From assembly GCA_030844895.1 (NCBI GenBank), contig CM061224.1, forward strand, positions 72,176,567 to 72,240,566: a stretch of DNA of 64,000 bases, given 5' to 3'. This stretch comes from Ambrosia x helenae. Lineage: Eukaryota > Streptophyta > Magnoliopsida > Asterales > Asteraceae. Below are positions 44,574-55,782 of this stretch, piece by piece. The translations under genes were made by a program, and so were the position numbers. The notes under the pieces are model-generated. The model saw only the letters and a program-made list of their open reading frames with translations, made no database searches and was not told the DNA's origin. Every line of letters begins with the position of its first letter. The stretch's first letter is position 1.

Positions 44574-46369
44574 AGGATCAAAATAAGCACTTTCTTATAA
44601 TCCTTCTCACCATCCTTTAACACAATCACGGCCTCTGCTCTCTTCCAATCATAGTACCACCAGATAAAATCTTTAGCGAAATGCTGAGGAATATGCAACA
44701 ATGGAATTTTCTTCAGCACTCGCGGTGGTTTATACTTCAAAGTAACCTTGGGCAACCCAGTTATCTCGTTAATCTCCTTCTTGTGTTCAATCCTCTTTGG
44801 ATACTGAGGTCTAAACAAATTCCACTCGGTTCGACTTTCACGAGTCATCTTCTCAGCAAAATAATCAATCTGGCTATTTGGCGCTCCCGTTAGACGGTGA
44901 CGACAAATATCCCTGATTGCCCAGTAAGGAAGAGTCTTTAAATGATGAAACTTCTCAAAGTATAGAATACCCTTCTCCCATTTCACTGCAAAACACCTAA
45001 GCTCTTTGACAAACTTCCAGGCCAAAGCACGACCTTTGAACATACTGCTATGAAGTTTGTAGAAGCTTCCCTGAATATCAGCTTTAGGGCGGTTATTCTC
45101 CTTCTCCTTTAGCTTCCTCAACAACTCCTTCAAACTGTCTGTTTGTTCGAACCGAGGCTTCTCATGCCCTTCAAAGATTTGATCTTCAAACATCTTACTC
45201 TTCTCTTTGGCTATTTTCTCAGCATGATTTAGCAATTCGTCTGAGAATGAAAATCCACATTCTTGATTTGTTTTGAAATATTGTGGATATTCATCACTCG
45301 TAATATCTTCCATCTCGACTTCCTCGAATGCAGGAACATCACGATCATCTGAGTGATTTCCAGCTTCTTTCTCAGGAATCAGAGGAATAAAATTATCAGC
45401 AAGTAATTCTTCTAACGTCTTACCCACTTGCTTTGCTAAACCTTCCAAAATTTCTTTTGAAATAGCCGCAGACACTTCCCCATCTTCAAGATCAGGGTCA
45501 TCATATTCCAATTCGAAGAGTTTATTATCAGATTCAAATATTTCAGGAAACCTGCTAGTCATGTCTATCGTCCAGACTCGATCAGTTAACATCTGACGAT
45601 ACTTAGTTTTATCTTCTTCAGACAATGACTTTAGTTTTTCGTTCCAGAAAATATCATCATCATCTACATTCTCTCCAGGAGCTTTCGAACTTGATTCTCC
45701 ACCCTCACCTGTTTCACGCTTTTCATATGAAAACTGTTCAGCGTCATCATTATCATCATCACTATCATCAGAAGCAGAGCCGCTTTCACCTGAACCATCA
45801 CTCGAATCATCATCACCATCATTATCATCTTTCTTCTTCTTCTTAGTATCATTTCCAGCATCTTCATCTAATTCATCATCTTCCTCTTCATCTGATGGTT
45901 CATAATCAACCTGTTGTTCATCTAACTCTTTGTCTTCCTCACCATCTTGAAGTTGAGGAGCTCGACTGTACAAGTCTTGAATCAGACTATCCATCTTCCT
46001 GTTATTCTTCTTCAGTTCTTTGTTCTCCTCCTTCAAAGCCATTATTCTTCTTGTATTCCGTTGCTCATGCTTTAGCAACTTTTTGTTTTCCCTCTTCAAC
46101 CTCTTAATGGTTTTCTTCATCAAAGCATTATCATCCGCTGATGTGACTACAACCTCTAACATCTTTTTGTCAGTCGTTTTTAACTGTTCAATCTCACTCT
46201 GTTGTTTGTTAATGATATTCATCATTTTAGTCAGTCGTTGATTAACAGCATCCATAACATCACTATCAACAGAAACCTTTTTCTTAACAGGTTGTTCAAC
46301 AACTTCTTGCATTTTCCCTTTTCTCATTTTCTTCAACACATTATCCAATGCTTCATTCACATCATCCAT
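44564..46369 (-). CDS. Extra ORF (aORF) of Copia D, N-terminally truncated
   Basis: 601 codons from MDDVNEALDNVLKKMRK. Residues about 28-150 form a long coiled coil rich in Gln/Glu/Lys. Residues about 150-235 are an Asp/Glu/Ser stretch (EEEDDELDED). A folded-looking part follows with DRVWTIDMTSRFPEIF, LPYWAIRDICRHRLTGAP and FIWWYYDWKRAEA. It matches the extra ORF of element E from about residue 570 of that protein onward, so the first two thirds of the aORF N-terminus are missing. The ATG overlaps the gag stop by 13 nt (ATGGATGATGTGA), an arrangement compatible with termination-reinitiation. The function of such ORFs is unknown; the position downstream of pol in E is like the env-like ORF of SIRE-type Copia elements, but I see no signal peptide or transmembrane segment. 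Confidence 0.82.
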   Translation of the reverse strand: MDDVNEALDNVLKKMRKGKMQEVVEQPVKKKVSVDSDVMDAVNQRLTKMMNIINKQQSEIEQLKTTDKKMLEVVVTSADDNALMKKTIKRLKRENKKLLKHEQRNTRRIMALKEENKELKKNNRKMDSLIQDLYSRAPQLQDGEEDKELDEQQVDYEPSDEEEDDELDEDAGNDTKKKKKDDNDGDDDSSDGSGESGSASDDSDDDNDDAEQFSYEKRETGEGGESSSKAPGENVDDDDIFWNEKLKSLSEEDKTKYRQMLTDRVWTIDMTSRFPEIFESDNKLFELEYDDPDLEDGEVSAAISKEILEGLAKQVGKTLEELLADNFIPLIPEKEAGNHSDDRDVPAFEEVEMEDITSDEYPQYFKTNQECGFSFSDELLNHAEKIAKEKSKMFEDQIFEGHEKPRFEQTDSLKELLRKLKEKENNRPKADIQGSFYKLHSSMFKGRALAWKFVKELRCFAVKWEKGILYFEKFHHLKTLPYWAIRDICRHRLTGAPNSQIDYFAEKMTRESRTEWNLFRPQYPKRIEHKKEINEITGLPKVTLKYKPPRVLKKIPLLHIPQHFAKDFIWWYYDWKRAEAVIVLKDGEKDYKKVLILILCG

Positions 46370-47418
46370 TGGAATGCCTTTTGTTTGTGGTGTGCTTTTG
46401 TTGGTTCAACAATATTAGACACACATGCTATGTGAGGTGCAACAGTAGATGTGGTGCTTGAAGCAGAAAGAGAGTTAGATGTTCCACTCACATATAAATC
46501 AGGATTCTGTGGAATCTGAGCTCTCTTAGCTTTTCTCTTTTCCTCCATCTCTTTGTTTTCCAACTTTTGGATGAACTCATTAATGGTCCAATACTGGTAA
46601 GCATCCTTCTCCTTCAACACTTCAATATGTTGATTCCAATAGGGTGGTAATGCATCAGCAAATTTATCAACTAATTCCGTCATTGGAATGCTGATTTCAT
46701 AGCTCGACAATTCGGTGAGCAAATGGCAGTACCTTGGAACCAACTCTTTTAGGGTCTCATTACCCATATAACTGAAGTTTTCAAACTCCTTTCGAAGCTC
46801 CTCCATCCTAAGCTTCCTGGTCTTCTCATTTCCATCATGACGATTTCTCAGCACATCCCAAAGTTGTTTGGATGTAGTGCACGATCCAAACTGATGTAAT
46901 AGATCAGTGTTGATCGCCTGAGATAGCTGAGAAAATGCTTTCTTTTCTATAGCAAACCTTTTCTTCTCGTCATCCGCCAAATTCTCCAAAGGGATTGGTT
47001 CTCCAGTATTCTCTATAATGGGAGCAACGTAACCCTTCACAATCATTTGCCATGCTTCTGCTCCTTCAAGTCCTTGTCCCTCAACGTGAATCTTAAACTT
47101 CGTCTTCCAAGTGTTATACTCCTTCATGTCCATTAACTTTGGTGGACGATTGCCGCTTCCAGAAGATAGATCATGAATGAGAGTAGAAATAGCGTTGGTC
47201 GTCTGGGAATGGACTGCTGCTGCGGCGACTCCCCAATAGTTATCAATCGGTTGTGGTACTGATTGAACAACTTGTTGTGGTGCCGAACTAGTCATAGGCA
47301 TATAATTGATCGGCTGTGATGGTTGACTAGTCTTTTGTGCCGCTACTGTCCATGGATCTTGAACTTGTTGTTGTTGTGGTGCTTGAGTAGGTCTAGGGGT
47401 TGTTGGAAAGTTCCACAT
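46357..47418 (-). CDS. Copia gag (UBN2-type) of element D, lacking zinc knuckle
   Basis: 353 codons from MWNFPTTPRP. A Gln/Pro-rich N-terminus is followed by the Copia gag core (about residues 90-285), with MKEYNTWKTKFKIHVEGQG and KQLWDVLRNRHDGNEKTRKL as its diagnostic pieces, then a Lys/Glu-rich helix ending KRKAKRAQIPQ. Gag packages the RNA and builds the virus-like particle. The frame ends KAFQWMM before any CCHC motif, because the element jumps from gag into the extra ORF. A TTTGCAG acceptor-like site lies 6 bp upstream of the ATG, suggesting a spliced leader. Confidence 0.9.
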   Translation of the reverse strand: MWNFPTTPRPTQAPQQQQVQDPWTVAAQKTSQPSQPINYMPMTSSAPQQVVQSVPQPIDNYWGVAAAAVHSQTTNAISTLIHDLSSGSGNRPPKLMDMKEYNTWKTKFKIHVEGQGLEGAEAWQMIVKGYVAPIIENTGEPIPLENLADDEKKRFAIEKKAFSQLSQAINTDLLHQFGSCTTSKQLWDVLRNRHDGNEKTRKLRMEELRKEFENFSYMGNETLKELVPRYCHLLTELSSYEISIPMTELVDKFADALPPYWNQHIEVLKEKDAYQYWTINEFIQKLENKEMEEKRKAKRAQIPQNPDLYVSGTSNSLSASSTTSTVAPHIACVSNIVEPTKAHHKQKAFQWMM

Positions 47419-47499
47419 TGTATCCTGCAAACAATCAAACAAACAAACACAAAACGATTAAAATTTTTCCAAAAACAGAAAGCTCCTTCGTATAAACGG

Positions 47500-47775
47500 A
47501 GGTGCGAATGAGAAAAAATCTTCTCCTTCGACCAAATAATCTGATACGAATGTGGAAAAACAAATATCAAAACTCCTTCGACCGCTTGAATCTTCCTTCG
47601 ACCGTTCTACTAATCTCCTTCGACCGAACGATTATACGAATGAGACACAATAGTGCGAATGAAAAATATAAGCAATCAAGGTTCACGTTCGACCACTAAA
47701 AACACTCTTTCGACCACAAAAACACTCGTTCGACCTAATACACTTCCACTTTCGACCGAATTCTCTCGTTCGACC
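47500..47775 (-). promoter_or_regulatory. TTCGACC/GCGAATG motif array in Copia D leader
   Basis: About 13 motifs (CCTTCGACC, GTGCGAATG, TACGAATG, CTTTCGACC, CGTTCGACC) in 275 bp, between the PBS and the acceptor-like site before gag, probably inside a leader intron. Confidence 0.75.
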
Positions 47776-48052
47776 CCTGTGATTTCAAAAACGGTTATTC
47801 TTTGAAAATCAGTTATATTTGATCATGTTTATCAAAAGTTGATGGAATTTGATGATCTTAATCAGGTTTTGAATCGGATATAATTTGAAACAACTTTAAT
47901 AAAGTGAATTATCCAATTCAAACACGAAATCAAGGTGAAATCAATCAAAAACACATCATTTCAGTTTGTTCACTTAAAACAGAAAATTTTTGATCAAATT
48001 TGGGTCAAAATCAACTGAGAAACTATCAATTTGTGGTTGTTTGATTCAGAAT

Positions 48053-48065
48053 GGCTCTGATACCA
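48053..48065 (-). other. Primer binding site, Copia D
   Basis: On the minus strand TGGTATCAGAGCC, 3 nt after the 5' LTR. Confidence 0.95.
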
Positions 48066-48068
48066 CTT

Positions 48069-48580
48069 TGTATGCGCGTGAAAGGATCGATAAGCTACAA
48101 AGACAATCAAACAATTTAGTTTTGGGTGCGGAATCCCCAAAACCAGCACAAAATGATAACTAATCAGATAAACACACACAAATCATCATTTTCAAAGCTT
48201 TTCATTAATAATCAAACTTGAATACACGTAGAAAAGTGATTACAATCAAGGATTAGACGCAAAACAAGTTTATAAAAAGTTACAGAGAGAATTCAGAAAG
48301 TGGCGGGAAATAAATGACTCAAAGTTAACTACAAAAACTGAGTTTGCCTATTTATAGACTGCACATTCGCCCATTTTGTTCATGCGAATGTGCAGGTTCG
48401 CCCATTGTGAACGGTCGAACCAAACTACATAATAAACAGTCTTCATTCGCCCAAAATTCTTCCTTCGCACCTTTGAAAACTCTCATTCGCACCAACCAAA
48501 ACTTTCCTTCGCACCTTCGACAGAAAACAAAACATATGGTTTATCCAATCCAAAGCATTAGTCGCACATATGCACCTACA
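48069..48580 (-). repeat. Copia D 5' LTR
   Basis: Identical by eye to 43734-44245, indicating a very recent insertion. Confidence 0.95.
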
Positions 48581-48714
48581 GAGAGGGATAAGAAGTGGGA
48601 GGAAGATAGAGATTAGAAACAAATAGGGTTGCAAGTAAAAGGAGCAAGTACTGATTATAATCCTATGGTTATAGACTAGATTATTTTTCTAATAACCTAA
48701 TTCTCTATAACCAT

Positions 48715-48727
48715 GGCTCTGATACCA
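48715..48727 (-). other. Primer binding site, element G
   Basis: On the minus strand TGGTATCAGAGCC, 3 nt from the 5' LTR edge at 48731. Confidence 0.95.
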
Positions 48728-48730
48728 ATC

Positions 48731-50004
48731 TGTAACACCCCAACCGATGGCGGAAACATCGGGATGTCACGTATTGATGATTGTTCAGTAGCTCATGGTG
48801 AATAATAAATTTCATTAAATGATTTAAATAAATTACATACAATTGTTCTACAAGAATTCGTACATCAAAATGAATAATACTATGCACACAACTTCAAGCA
48901 TTAATCCAATTCTTCAAGCAAGTAGAACCTGAAACATGTTAAGTTTGAAAATATTTTGGGTCAACAAAAGTTGGTGAGAATACATAGGCTTTTGAATATA
49001 ATTGATAACAATAGTTTGTCAACAATCACAGTTGTATGATGATAGAGTATGATTCCGACATGTAACAATGCGTCTTTGTACAATCAAACCTTGTGTCGAC
49101 TGATGACTAACTCGCAAGTTAGTTAAATGTTGTTACTGTTATCGATCATCCCTGAATTTATGCGGGGGGATGGGTTTGTCAGACCTATAGCGCTATAATC
49201 TAAACAGGCGGCTTGATCATTGTTAATGATTGTACTGTGTCTTTTTGTTACAGTCAAATGATAGAATGATGTTGTAATTGAATCACAAGTAAATATGAGT
49301 AAATGATAGTATAAATGTGTTAAACATGTTTCACCCCGAAATAGTGAAAATAGAGTAAAGGGGCTATGTAAACTCACATTGGCTAAGGTGAATTATCCTC
49401 TAAGTGTGTGAATGTATGCGAGGCGAATCCCAAAGACTCAACAACGTAGCTAGTCCAAATTGAAGAAAACGAAAAGGAAAGAATATCAAGCTTCCAATTC
49501 GCCAATTACAAGAGCTTATAATCAAAGCTTCAATTGTAGAAGTAATAGACTATAGAAGAAAGGTATGAGGGAAAGTTTAATCGGATTGAAACAATCGATT
49601 TAGAGGTGCAAAGTATAATGGGTCATAGGTGGGTTTTTATACTAGTTTTGGAGTCAATTAGCCATTAAAATTGGTCAACACCATAAAGTAAGGTTTTAAG
49701 ATGAATTGACTATTTGACTAAAACTTTGACTATTTGACTAAGACTTTGACTAGGACTTTGACTATTTGACTCAAGGCTTTATTTAAAAAAAAAAATTGTA
49801 TATGAAAAAAAAAAGAATTTAGAATCATATTATTATTATTATTATTTATATACATTTATGTATGTATATAAGTTGTGAGTTAGGATAAATAAAGACTTAG
49901 GCACATTTGTATAATATTAATGATAAAGGTGTAATAAAAAAAAATATATATATATAAGGGCTTTTTATGTATTAAAATTTTGGGGAAAATTTTGCGATGT
50001 TACA
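48731..50004 (-). repeat. Element G 5' LTR
   Basis: About 98% identical by eye to 40303-41581. Confidence 0.94.
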
Positions 50005-50332
50005 TCACTAACACAAACACACACTTTATTCCCTTCCATTCTCTTGCCCTAGGCTTGGCACCACCACCCCTAGTTCCATTTCACAACCCCACCCACCACT
50101 AGAAACCACCAACCATAAAGTTCAAACATCTAGAAAACATATTGAGAAACAAGCTTCAAGATTCGGCCCATCTTTCACGTGTCTTTCGATTCCATTCTTG
50201 TGGTATGCCAACTAACTTAACCATTTTCATTTTCTGCCTTTTCTATTCAACACAATGTTTACCCGAACTATAATATACATTAACACACTAAGATAACAAG
50301 TTATAACTGGTAACACTCACAAAATATGGACG

Positions 50333-50376
<44 letters not shown>

Positions 50377-51039
50377 CATACACAATCGCATATACATGAA
50401 TGCGATGTATACATACACATGAAAGTTTGAATACACATCCAAGTACTCCCATCTATACATTCAGGTGTATGCATGGTCGAGTATGAGGACTAAACATAAC
50501 AATTGAACTTTAAACATAAACATAAACATATACAAATGTCTTTGATTTTGATAAAACAAATGTCAAAGAATTCTGAACCTGTGTTAACATGTGGTATCAT
50601 ATGGTGACATATGGTAACTTGTGAACCCAGTGTTGACAACATTGGGTTTTTTTTACAACTATAAACGAATGAATCTAACAAGGGTTTCCAAGACCTACGA
50701 CTTAAACAGTACATCTTTTAAAAGTACAAACAAAGATACGTAATAATCGTCATGAGTATGGACTATAACACCATGTACACATGGTCCAAAAAGTTACAAA
50801 TCGGTGAACAACTTGCATGGTAAATAAAGTACAAAAACCTAAGTTGTCCTTAACATTCTTGGGCACTTTCGTTCAGACTCTACACATTCGGGATTTTGCA
50901 TTTGCTAGACCTATCACACAGACACCAGGTGAGTTTCACAACCCATTTTACTGTTTTACAATTTTGGGGGGAAAACATGCATTTACTTGTATACATTTAT
51001 TGGTTTACATTTACCAGTTTACGTTTACAAGTTTACAGT
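50005..51039 (+). mobile_element. Family-C LTR fragment, right of G insertion
   Basis: Continues the LTR interrupted at 40302 (TCACT duplicated). Contains TA/TG microsatellite at 50337-50376 and a 3' portion homologous to 39490-39740. It ends at ACAGT against the reverse Copia E LTR. Its continuation is the inverse of 35974-34815. Confidence 0.72.
50337..50376. repeat. (TA)n(TG)n microsatellite
   Basis: Compound dinucleotide repeat inside the family-C LTR. Confidence 0.92.
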
Positions 51040-51557
51040 TGTATGCGTAAAGGATCGGCTATTCAACAAAGAATATGATCAAACAAGTTCAATTCAGGTG
51101 TGGAATCCCTGAATCGATCACAAAATGATAATAAAACTAGCAAAACACACAAATCATCATAAACACATTCATTTCATTCATTAACATAATCATTAATCAC
51201 TTTGAAAGCTTGTTTACAATGTTATAAATCAATTACAGACTTGACAAAAACCCTAGGGAGAGACACACTCTGAGAGGGAAACAAAATGACCAAAAGTTTA
51301 CATTCAAAAATTGATTCAGCCTTATATAGACCTGCACATTCGCCCAATTAGCTTGGTCGAATGTGCAGGTTCGACCATTCATAATGGGCGAACCGAGACA
51401 TATATACACACAGATCTTCATTCGACCTCCCAGAGCCTCCTTCGACCAATCACTTCTACCTTCGACCGTCTGATATCCACCTTCGACCAACCGATAACAG
51501 CAATACATTTTAGAATACACAATTCAATAGCACTAGTCGCACTTTCGTGTATCTACA
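51040..51557 (-). repeat. Copia E 3' LTR (reverse copy)
   Basis: 518 bp. Its outer flank, read on the element strand, is ACTGT, equal to the 5' flank of the plus copy at 35970-35974. The PPT is at 51558-51571. Confidence 0.93.
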
Positions 51558-51594
51558 AACTCCCCCTCGACTATTGCTTGAATTGCTTCAGCCT

Positions 51595-54500
51595 TCACTC
51601 TTCATCCATTCTCTTGTTCATCAGTTTGATATTCAATAGCTTCTTTTGTTCTTTCGCCATCACTGGTTCATGAGTTTGTTTTGGTTTCTTCTTTTCAACA
51701 TTCTGAATCTTAACAAACTTCCCCAGCTTCTTATCAAAATCACAACCCGCATTGACATCCCACGCAAAACATAAGAATACCACACGTTGGTATTTAGTCG
51801 CCTGTTCGCTGTCTTTCTCTTCACAGTAAATCGGATTATAGTATAGCATGATAATGTCTTCGTGCGAGCATTTTATTAACCACATCGGATCAAAGATATG
51901 AATCTTTTTAAAATCCTTCATACCATCCTTCAGAACAATAATAGCCTCTGTTGTCTTCCAGTCATAGTACCACCACATAAAATCTTTCGAAAAGTGTTGT
52001 GGAATTTGCATCAAAGGAATATGCTTCAACACTTTTGGTGGTTTATACTTCAAAGTCACCTTGTGCAACCCGTTATCTAATCTTTTTCCTTCTTATGAAC
52101 AATTCTCATAGGATACTGTGGGGTAAGCACATTCCATTTCGTTCTGCTCTCCCTTGCCATGCGATTTGCAAAGTAACCAACGAGATGGTTGTTTACTGAA
52201 GCACCTGACATTTCATGTCTGCAGATATCGCGAATAGCCCAATACGGTAGTGTCTTAATGTCATGGAATCTGTTGAAGTACATAATTCTTTTTTCCCATT
52301 TCACGGAGACACACTTAAGCTGTCTCAAGTACTTCCATCCGAGAGCTTTTCCTTTGAATAGTTCATTGTGGAATTTGTAGAAACTACCCTGAACTTCAGT
52401 CTTAGGGCGGTTAGCTTCTTTTTCTTTAAGCTTCCTCAACAATTCTTTCAAATCATTAGATTGTTCAACATTCAGCTTCTGACAATCTGTATTCTTAAAC
52501 ACTTCTTTAACGAACTTTTTACTCTTCTCACGAGCAAGATTCTCAGCCTGGCTCAACAATTCATCAGAGAATTCAGGAAATCCAGAATCTTTATCATTCT
52601 TGAAGTATTCTGGACATTCCTCACTTGTAATATCCTCCATCTCTACCTCTTCGAACACTGGAACATCTCTATCATCAGAGTGATTACCTGCTTCTTTCTC
52701 AGGTATATTCGGTATTTGGTTCTCACTCATCAACTCCTCAAAAGATTTACCAACCTGTTTAGCCAGTCCTTCTAATATCTCTTTAGATACGGCTGTAGAA
52801 ACTTCTCCATCTTCTAGATCAGGATCATTATATTCAAGCTCAAAATGCATATCGTTTGACTTAAATATTCCTGGAAACCTACCAGTCACCTCTATCGTCC
52901 AGACTCTATCAGTCAACATCTGGCGATATAATTTCTTATCTTCTTCAGATAAAGCTCTTAATTTCTCGTTCCAAAAAATATTATCATCGTCAGTAGTGCC
53001 ACCAGGAGCTTTCGAACTAGACTCTCCTGTGTCTTTACCTGATCCCCTCTTTTCACACTTATACTTGTCAGTATTATCATCATCGTCATCATCATCACTG
53101 TCAACAGAGCTATTACCATCACCTGAATCATCACCTGAACCATCATTATCACCATCATCTTTCTTCTTAGGAGCATCACCAGCATCCTTATCCAATTCAT
53201 CATCATCTTCTTCTTCATCTGATGTTTCATAATCAATCTATTCTTCTTCAGATTCTTTATCTTCCTCTCCAGCTTTCAGTTGTGGAGCTTTTGAGTATAG
53301 ATCTTTTATCAGATTATTCATGCTCTTGTTTGTTTCTTTCAGCTTTTTGTTCTCAGGCCTCAAATTAATATATCTTCTAGTATTTCTCTGCTCATGTGAT
53401 AACAACTTCTGATTCTCAGCTTGAAGTTGTTTAATCTTATCTTGCAAACCTTCTTGATTTTCCTGTGAAGTGACAACTACATCCAGCATCTTCTTGTCAT
53501 TCTTCCTTAACTGCTCAATCTCTGCTTGTTGCTGATTAATGATTTTCATCATATCTGCAAGCTTCTGGTTTACTGCATTCATCACATCACTATCTACAGC
53601 AACCTTTGGTGTTGAAGCTTCAGCAACTGGAGTCTTTTGTTTCTTTAGCTTTTGCAAGACTCTATCTAAAGCTGCATTAAAATCATCAGTAGGCAGTTCT
53701 GATTGCTCAGCAGCAAATGATGTTTTCTGTTTCTTTTCCACTAGGGATGTCATGGGAGATTTAGAGCTTGATACTGCATGCACTTTCTTTCCTGCAATTA
53801 GATTCTCAATGTCTTTAGCTCTTTTCTGCAATGGCTTTACAATTTCATCAGCCTTTGCTTTCTTCTTGTATATAGGCTTTTTCTGTTTCTCTCCAGTCTT
53901 TGGCGATCCTCCAAAATCTTCAGATCCCAAACCTAAACCTTCATCAATGTCATCCAATGCAATCGGACTTTTCATCCTCTGTTCTTCTAAAGACTTGTTT
54001 AGACTTTCAGACTCAGCAGCCACAGTGGCCTTGGGCGTGGTGCTCTTAACAGTCTCGTTGTCAGAATCCCATCTCTCTTCAACCTGTGTTTCTTCTGAAT
54101 CCATTGATTCTTCATCAACCAAATGTATGCCTTTCTTCGCAACACTCTTTTTCCTTCTAGATATCTTCTTTGGTGGTTCTGGATCATCCTCTTTCACTTT
54201 CCCTTTTCCTTTACCACTCTTCGCACCAACATTCACTACTTGCCTTTTCCTTTTTGCATCAGGATCAACAGGACATAATGGATTGTCTTCATCAGAATCA
54301 CTGTTAGCATGCCTGGCTTTATCAGTACCTGGATCTTCATATCCTGGATTGATCAAATGACCGAACAAATTCTTCAATGGTGGTCTCTCATTCATTGGCA
54401 CACCTTTGTATCCCTTCATTCTTACTAACGTATTCAGATTCATGTGATCCTGTACAACTATCTGAGTAGGATCTCTTCTCAAATTCTTGTACTTTTCATC

Positions 54501-55181
54501 AAAGATCATCTGCAGGAATCTCGGATATAACAAAAACTTCTTATTCTTCAATCCTCTGAGTGGTTCCAGCATATGTTCAAGTATCATTCCAGATACGTTG
54601 AAAGGCTTGTTCAAGATTAGGGCAACCATCAAAGAGCTAATACTCTTTCTCATTACGTCATAACCTCCACTCACTGATCCAAAAACATGTAACATGACGT
54701 GAGTAAGGTACTTGAACTGCGGGCATAGCTTTCCTTTGTGTAATGAACCATCAGTAATCGGTCCATTGTACTTCATTCTAAGGAAACATTTTCTCTGCTC
54801 AATCCAAGAAAGAACTCTAGGATCAGTCTTCTTATCCGTCAGCTTCAGTGCTTGTCTGATGTCATCTTCAGAAATAATCACTAACTCCCCCTGAATCATA
54901 CTAACGATAGCAGATTCATTGTCCCAAAAATCCATTCTGGAATTCGTCCAGAATTCTTGCTGATGATCTTTGTATATGATGGCAGGAGTAGCAATAGCAA
55001 CAATCACACGGCTTCTCTTCAAAAAGTCAACAATACCGGTGAATTCGGTATGTTTCTTTAGATCGCCCAGATAAGCACAGCAGTTGTGTGCTTCTTCAAA
55101 TGGTAACTCTTCTACTTGTTTCTTCTTAGCCGCCTTTTCTGAAGATCCTGTGGGAATATCAGTACTCTGCTGTTCAGACAT
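51595..55181 (-). pseudogene. Extra ORF (aORF) of Copia E, three lesions
   Basis: The ATG at 55181 (MSEQQSTDIP) lies 8 nt after a TTTTGCAG acceptor; the open frame upstream of it is intronic. Part 1 (55181-53238, about 647 residues) has an N-terminal globular region (AYLGDLKKHTEFTGIVDFLK, SWIEQRKCFLRMKYNGPITD, FLLYPRFLQMIFDEKYKNLR), a basic/acidic linker with lysine clusters that could be nuclear signals, and a coiled coil. It stops at a TAG where D has a glutamine codon. Part 2 (53237-52077) is an acidic stretch plus the domain shared with D, ending at another TAG next to a 1-bp loss. Part 3 (52072-51595) carries PHKVTLKYKPP-like sequence and a basic tail. The N-terminal region is a type I associate with Asteraceae retroelement ORFs. 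Function unknown. Confidence 0.85.
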
Positions 55182-55188
55182 GGTTAAA

Positions 55189-55782
55189 CTGCAAAACAAA
55201 TCAAGAAAACACGTTAAAAACGGACAAAATAACCAAAACATGAAATTTTTTATTTTGAAAATCTGCATTCGACCAATCGAAGGTACGAATGTGAAAAATG
55301 GGGTTCGAATGTGGAGTATAAGGTTCGAATGTGAAAATCAGTGTTTTAAAAATGTACATTCGACCATTTAGTTCCACTTTCGACCGTTTGAACATCTACA
55401 TTCGACCAAAAAGCCACTTTCGACCGTTTTAAATTGGGCGAATGAGACTGTTCATCTTCTCAAGTTGCAGATTTTGATTCAAAGTGTTTTAACATGCCAT
55501 TTTGATTTGAAAAGCATCTAATATGGCCGATAAACCTTTCCCAATCATCAATTTTGATTATTATTCAGTGTTTATGTGTTTTAACCTAAAATCTAGGGTT
55601 TGAAACTTTTAAACAATCAATTGACTAATCTGTGATGTTTAGACCCTGGATTTTTGTGTATTCTCCCCCTAAAACACTTAAACACTAAATCCCTAACAAT
55701 TTAATCCTATAACAGTCTATTTGATTCGTTTTTGAGTTCGAACACAAAAGGAATGATTCTGGACTGATTAATAAATGATAAC
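55189..55782 (-). other. 5'UTR intron of the E extra ORF
   Basis: Donor CAG|GTTATCATT at 55782 and acceptor TTTTGCAG at 55189. It has the same donor and acceptor and nearly the same length (594 versus 583 bp) as the intron upstream of copy F. It contains a TTCGACC/GCGAATG array at 55262-55445. Confidence 0.7.
55262..55445 (-). promoter_or_regulatory. TTCGACC/GCGAATG motif array (intronic, E)
   Basis: About ten motifs such as CATTCGACC, GTTCGAATG, TTTCGACCG and GGGCGAATG in 180 bp. Confidence 0.7.

Larger units (their letters stand above)
43734..48580 (-). mobile_element. Copia-type derivative D (gag plus extra ORF, no pol)
   Basis: Minus-oriented, 512-bp LTRs at 43734-44245 and 48069-48580 that look identical by eye, target duplication GAGAG (43729-43733 and 48581-48585), PBS at 48053-48065 and PPT at 44246-44258. 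It codes for a gag lacking the zinc knuckle, followed directly by the C-terminal part of the extra ORF seen in element E. Protease, integrase, RT and RNase H are absent, so any movement would need enzymes from another element. Confidence 0.95.
40303..50004 (-). mobile_element. LTR retrotransposon G (Ty3/Gypsy-type, non-autonomous)
   Basis: Minus-oriented. 3' LTR 40303-41581 (1279 bp), 5' LTR 48731-50004 (1274 bp), target duplication TCACT (40298-40302 and 50005-50009). The internal part (41582-43733 plus 48586-48730) has a PBS, leader structure, noncoding domain, mini-ORF repeats, and a hairpin plus PPT. No gag-pol. Copia D is inserted within it. LTR ends resemble element A, while the internal sequence resembles element B. 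Confidence 0.92.

Noticed and set aside
47500..47775. W-box cluster (TTGACC)
   Set aside because: The repeated core is TTCGACC, with an extra C; true TTGACC sites are not enriched in the patch.
53539..54360. 273-codon plus-strand ORF
   Set aside because: Antisense shadow of the Copia E extra ORF; composition mirrors the Lys/Ser-rich coding strand and no domain is seen.
55182..55268. Upstream extension of the E extra ORF
   Set aside because: Lies upstream of a conserved TTTTGCAG acceptor and contains no conserved residues; intronic.
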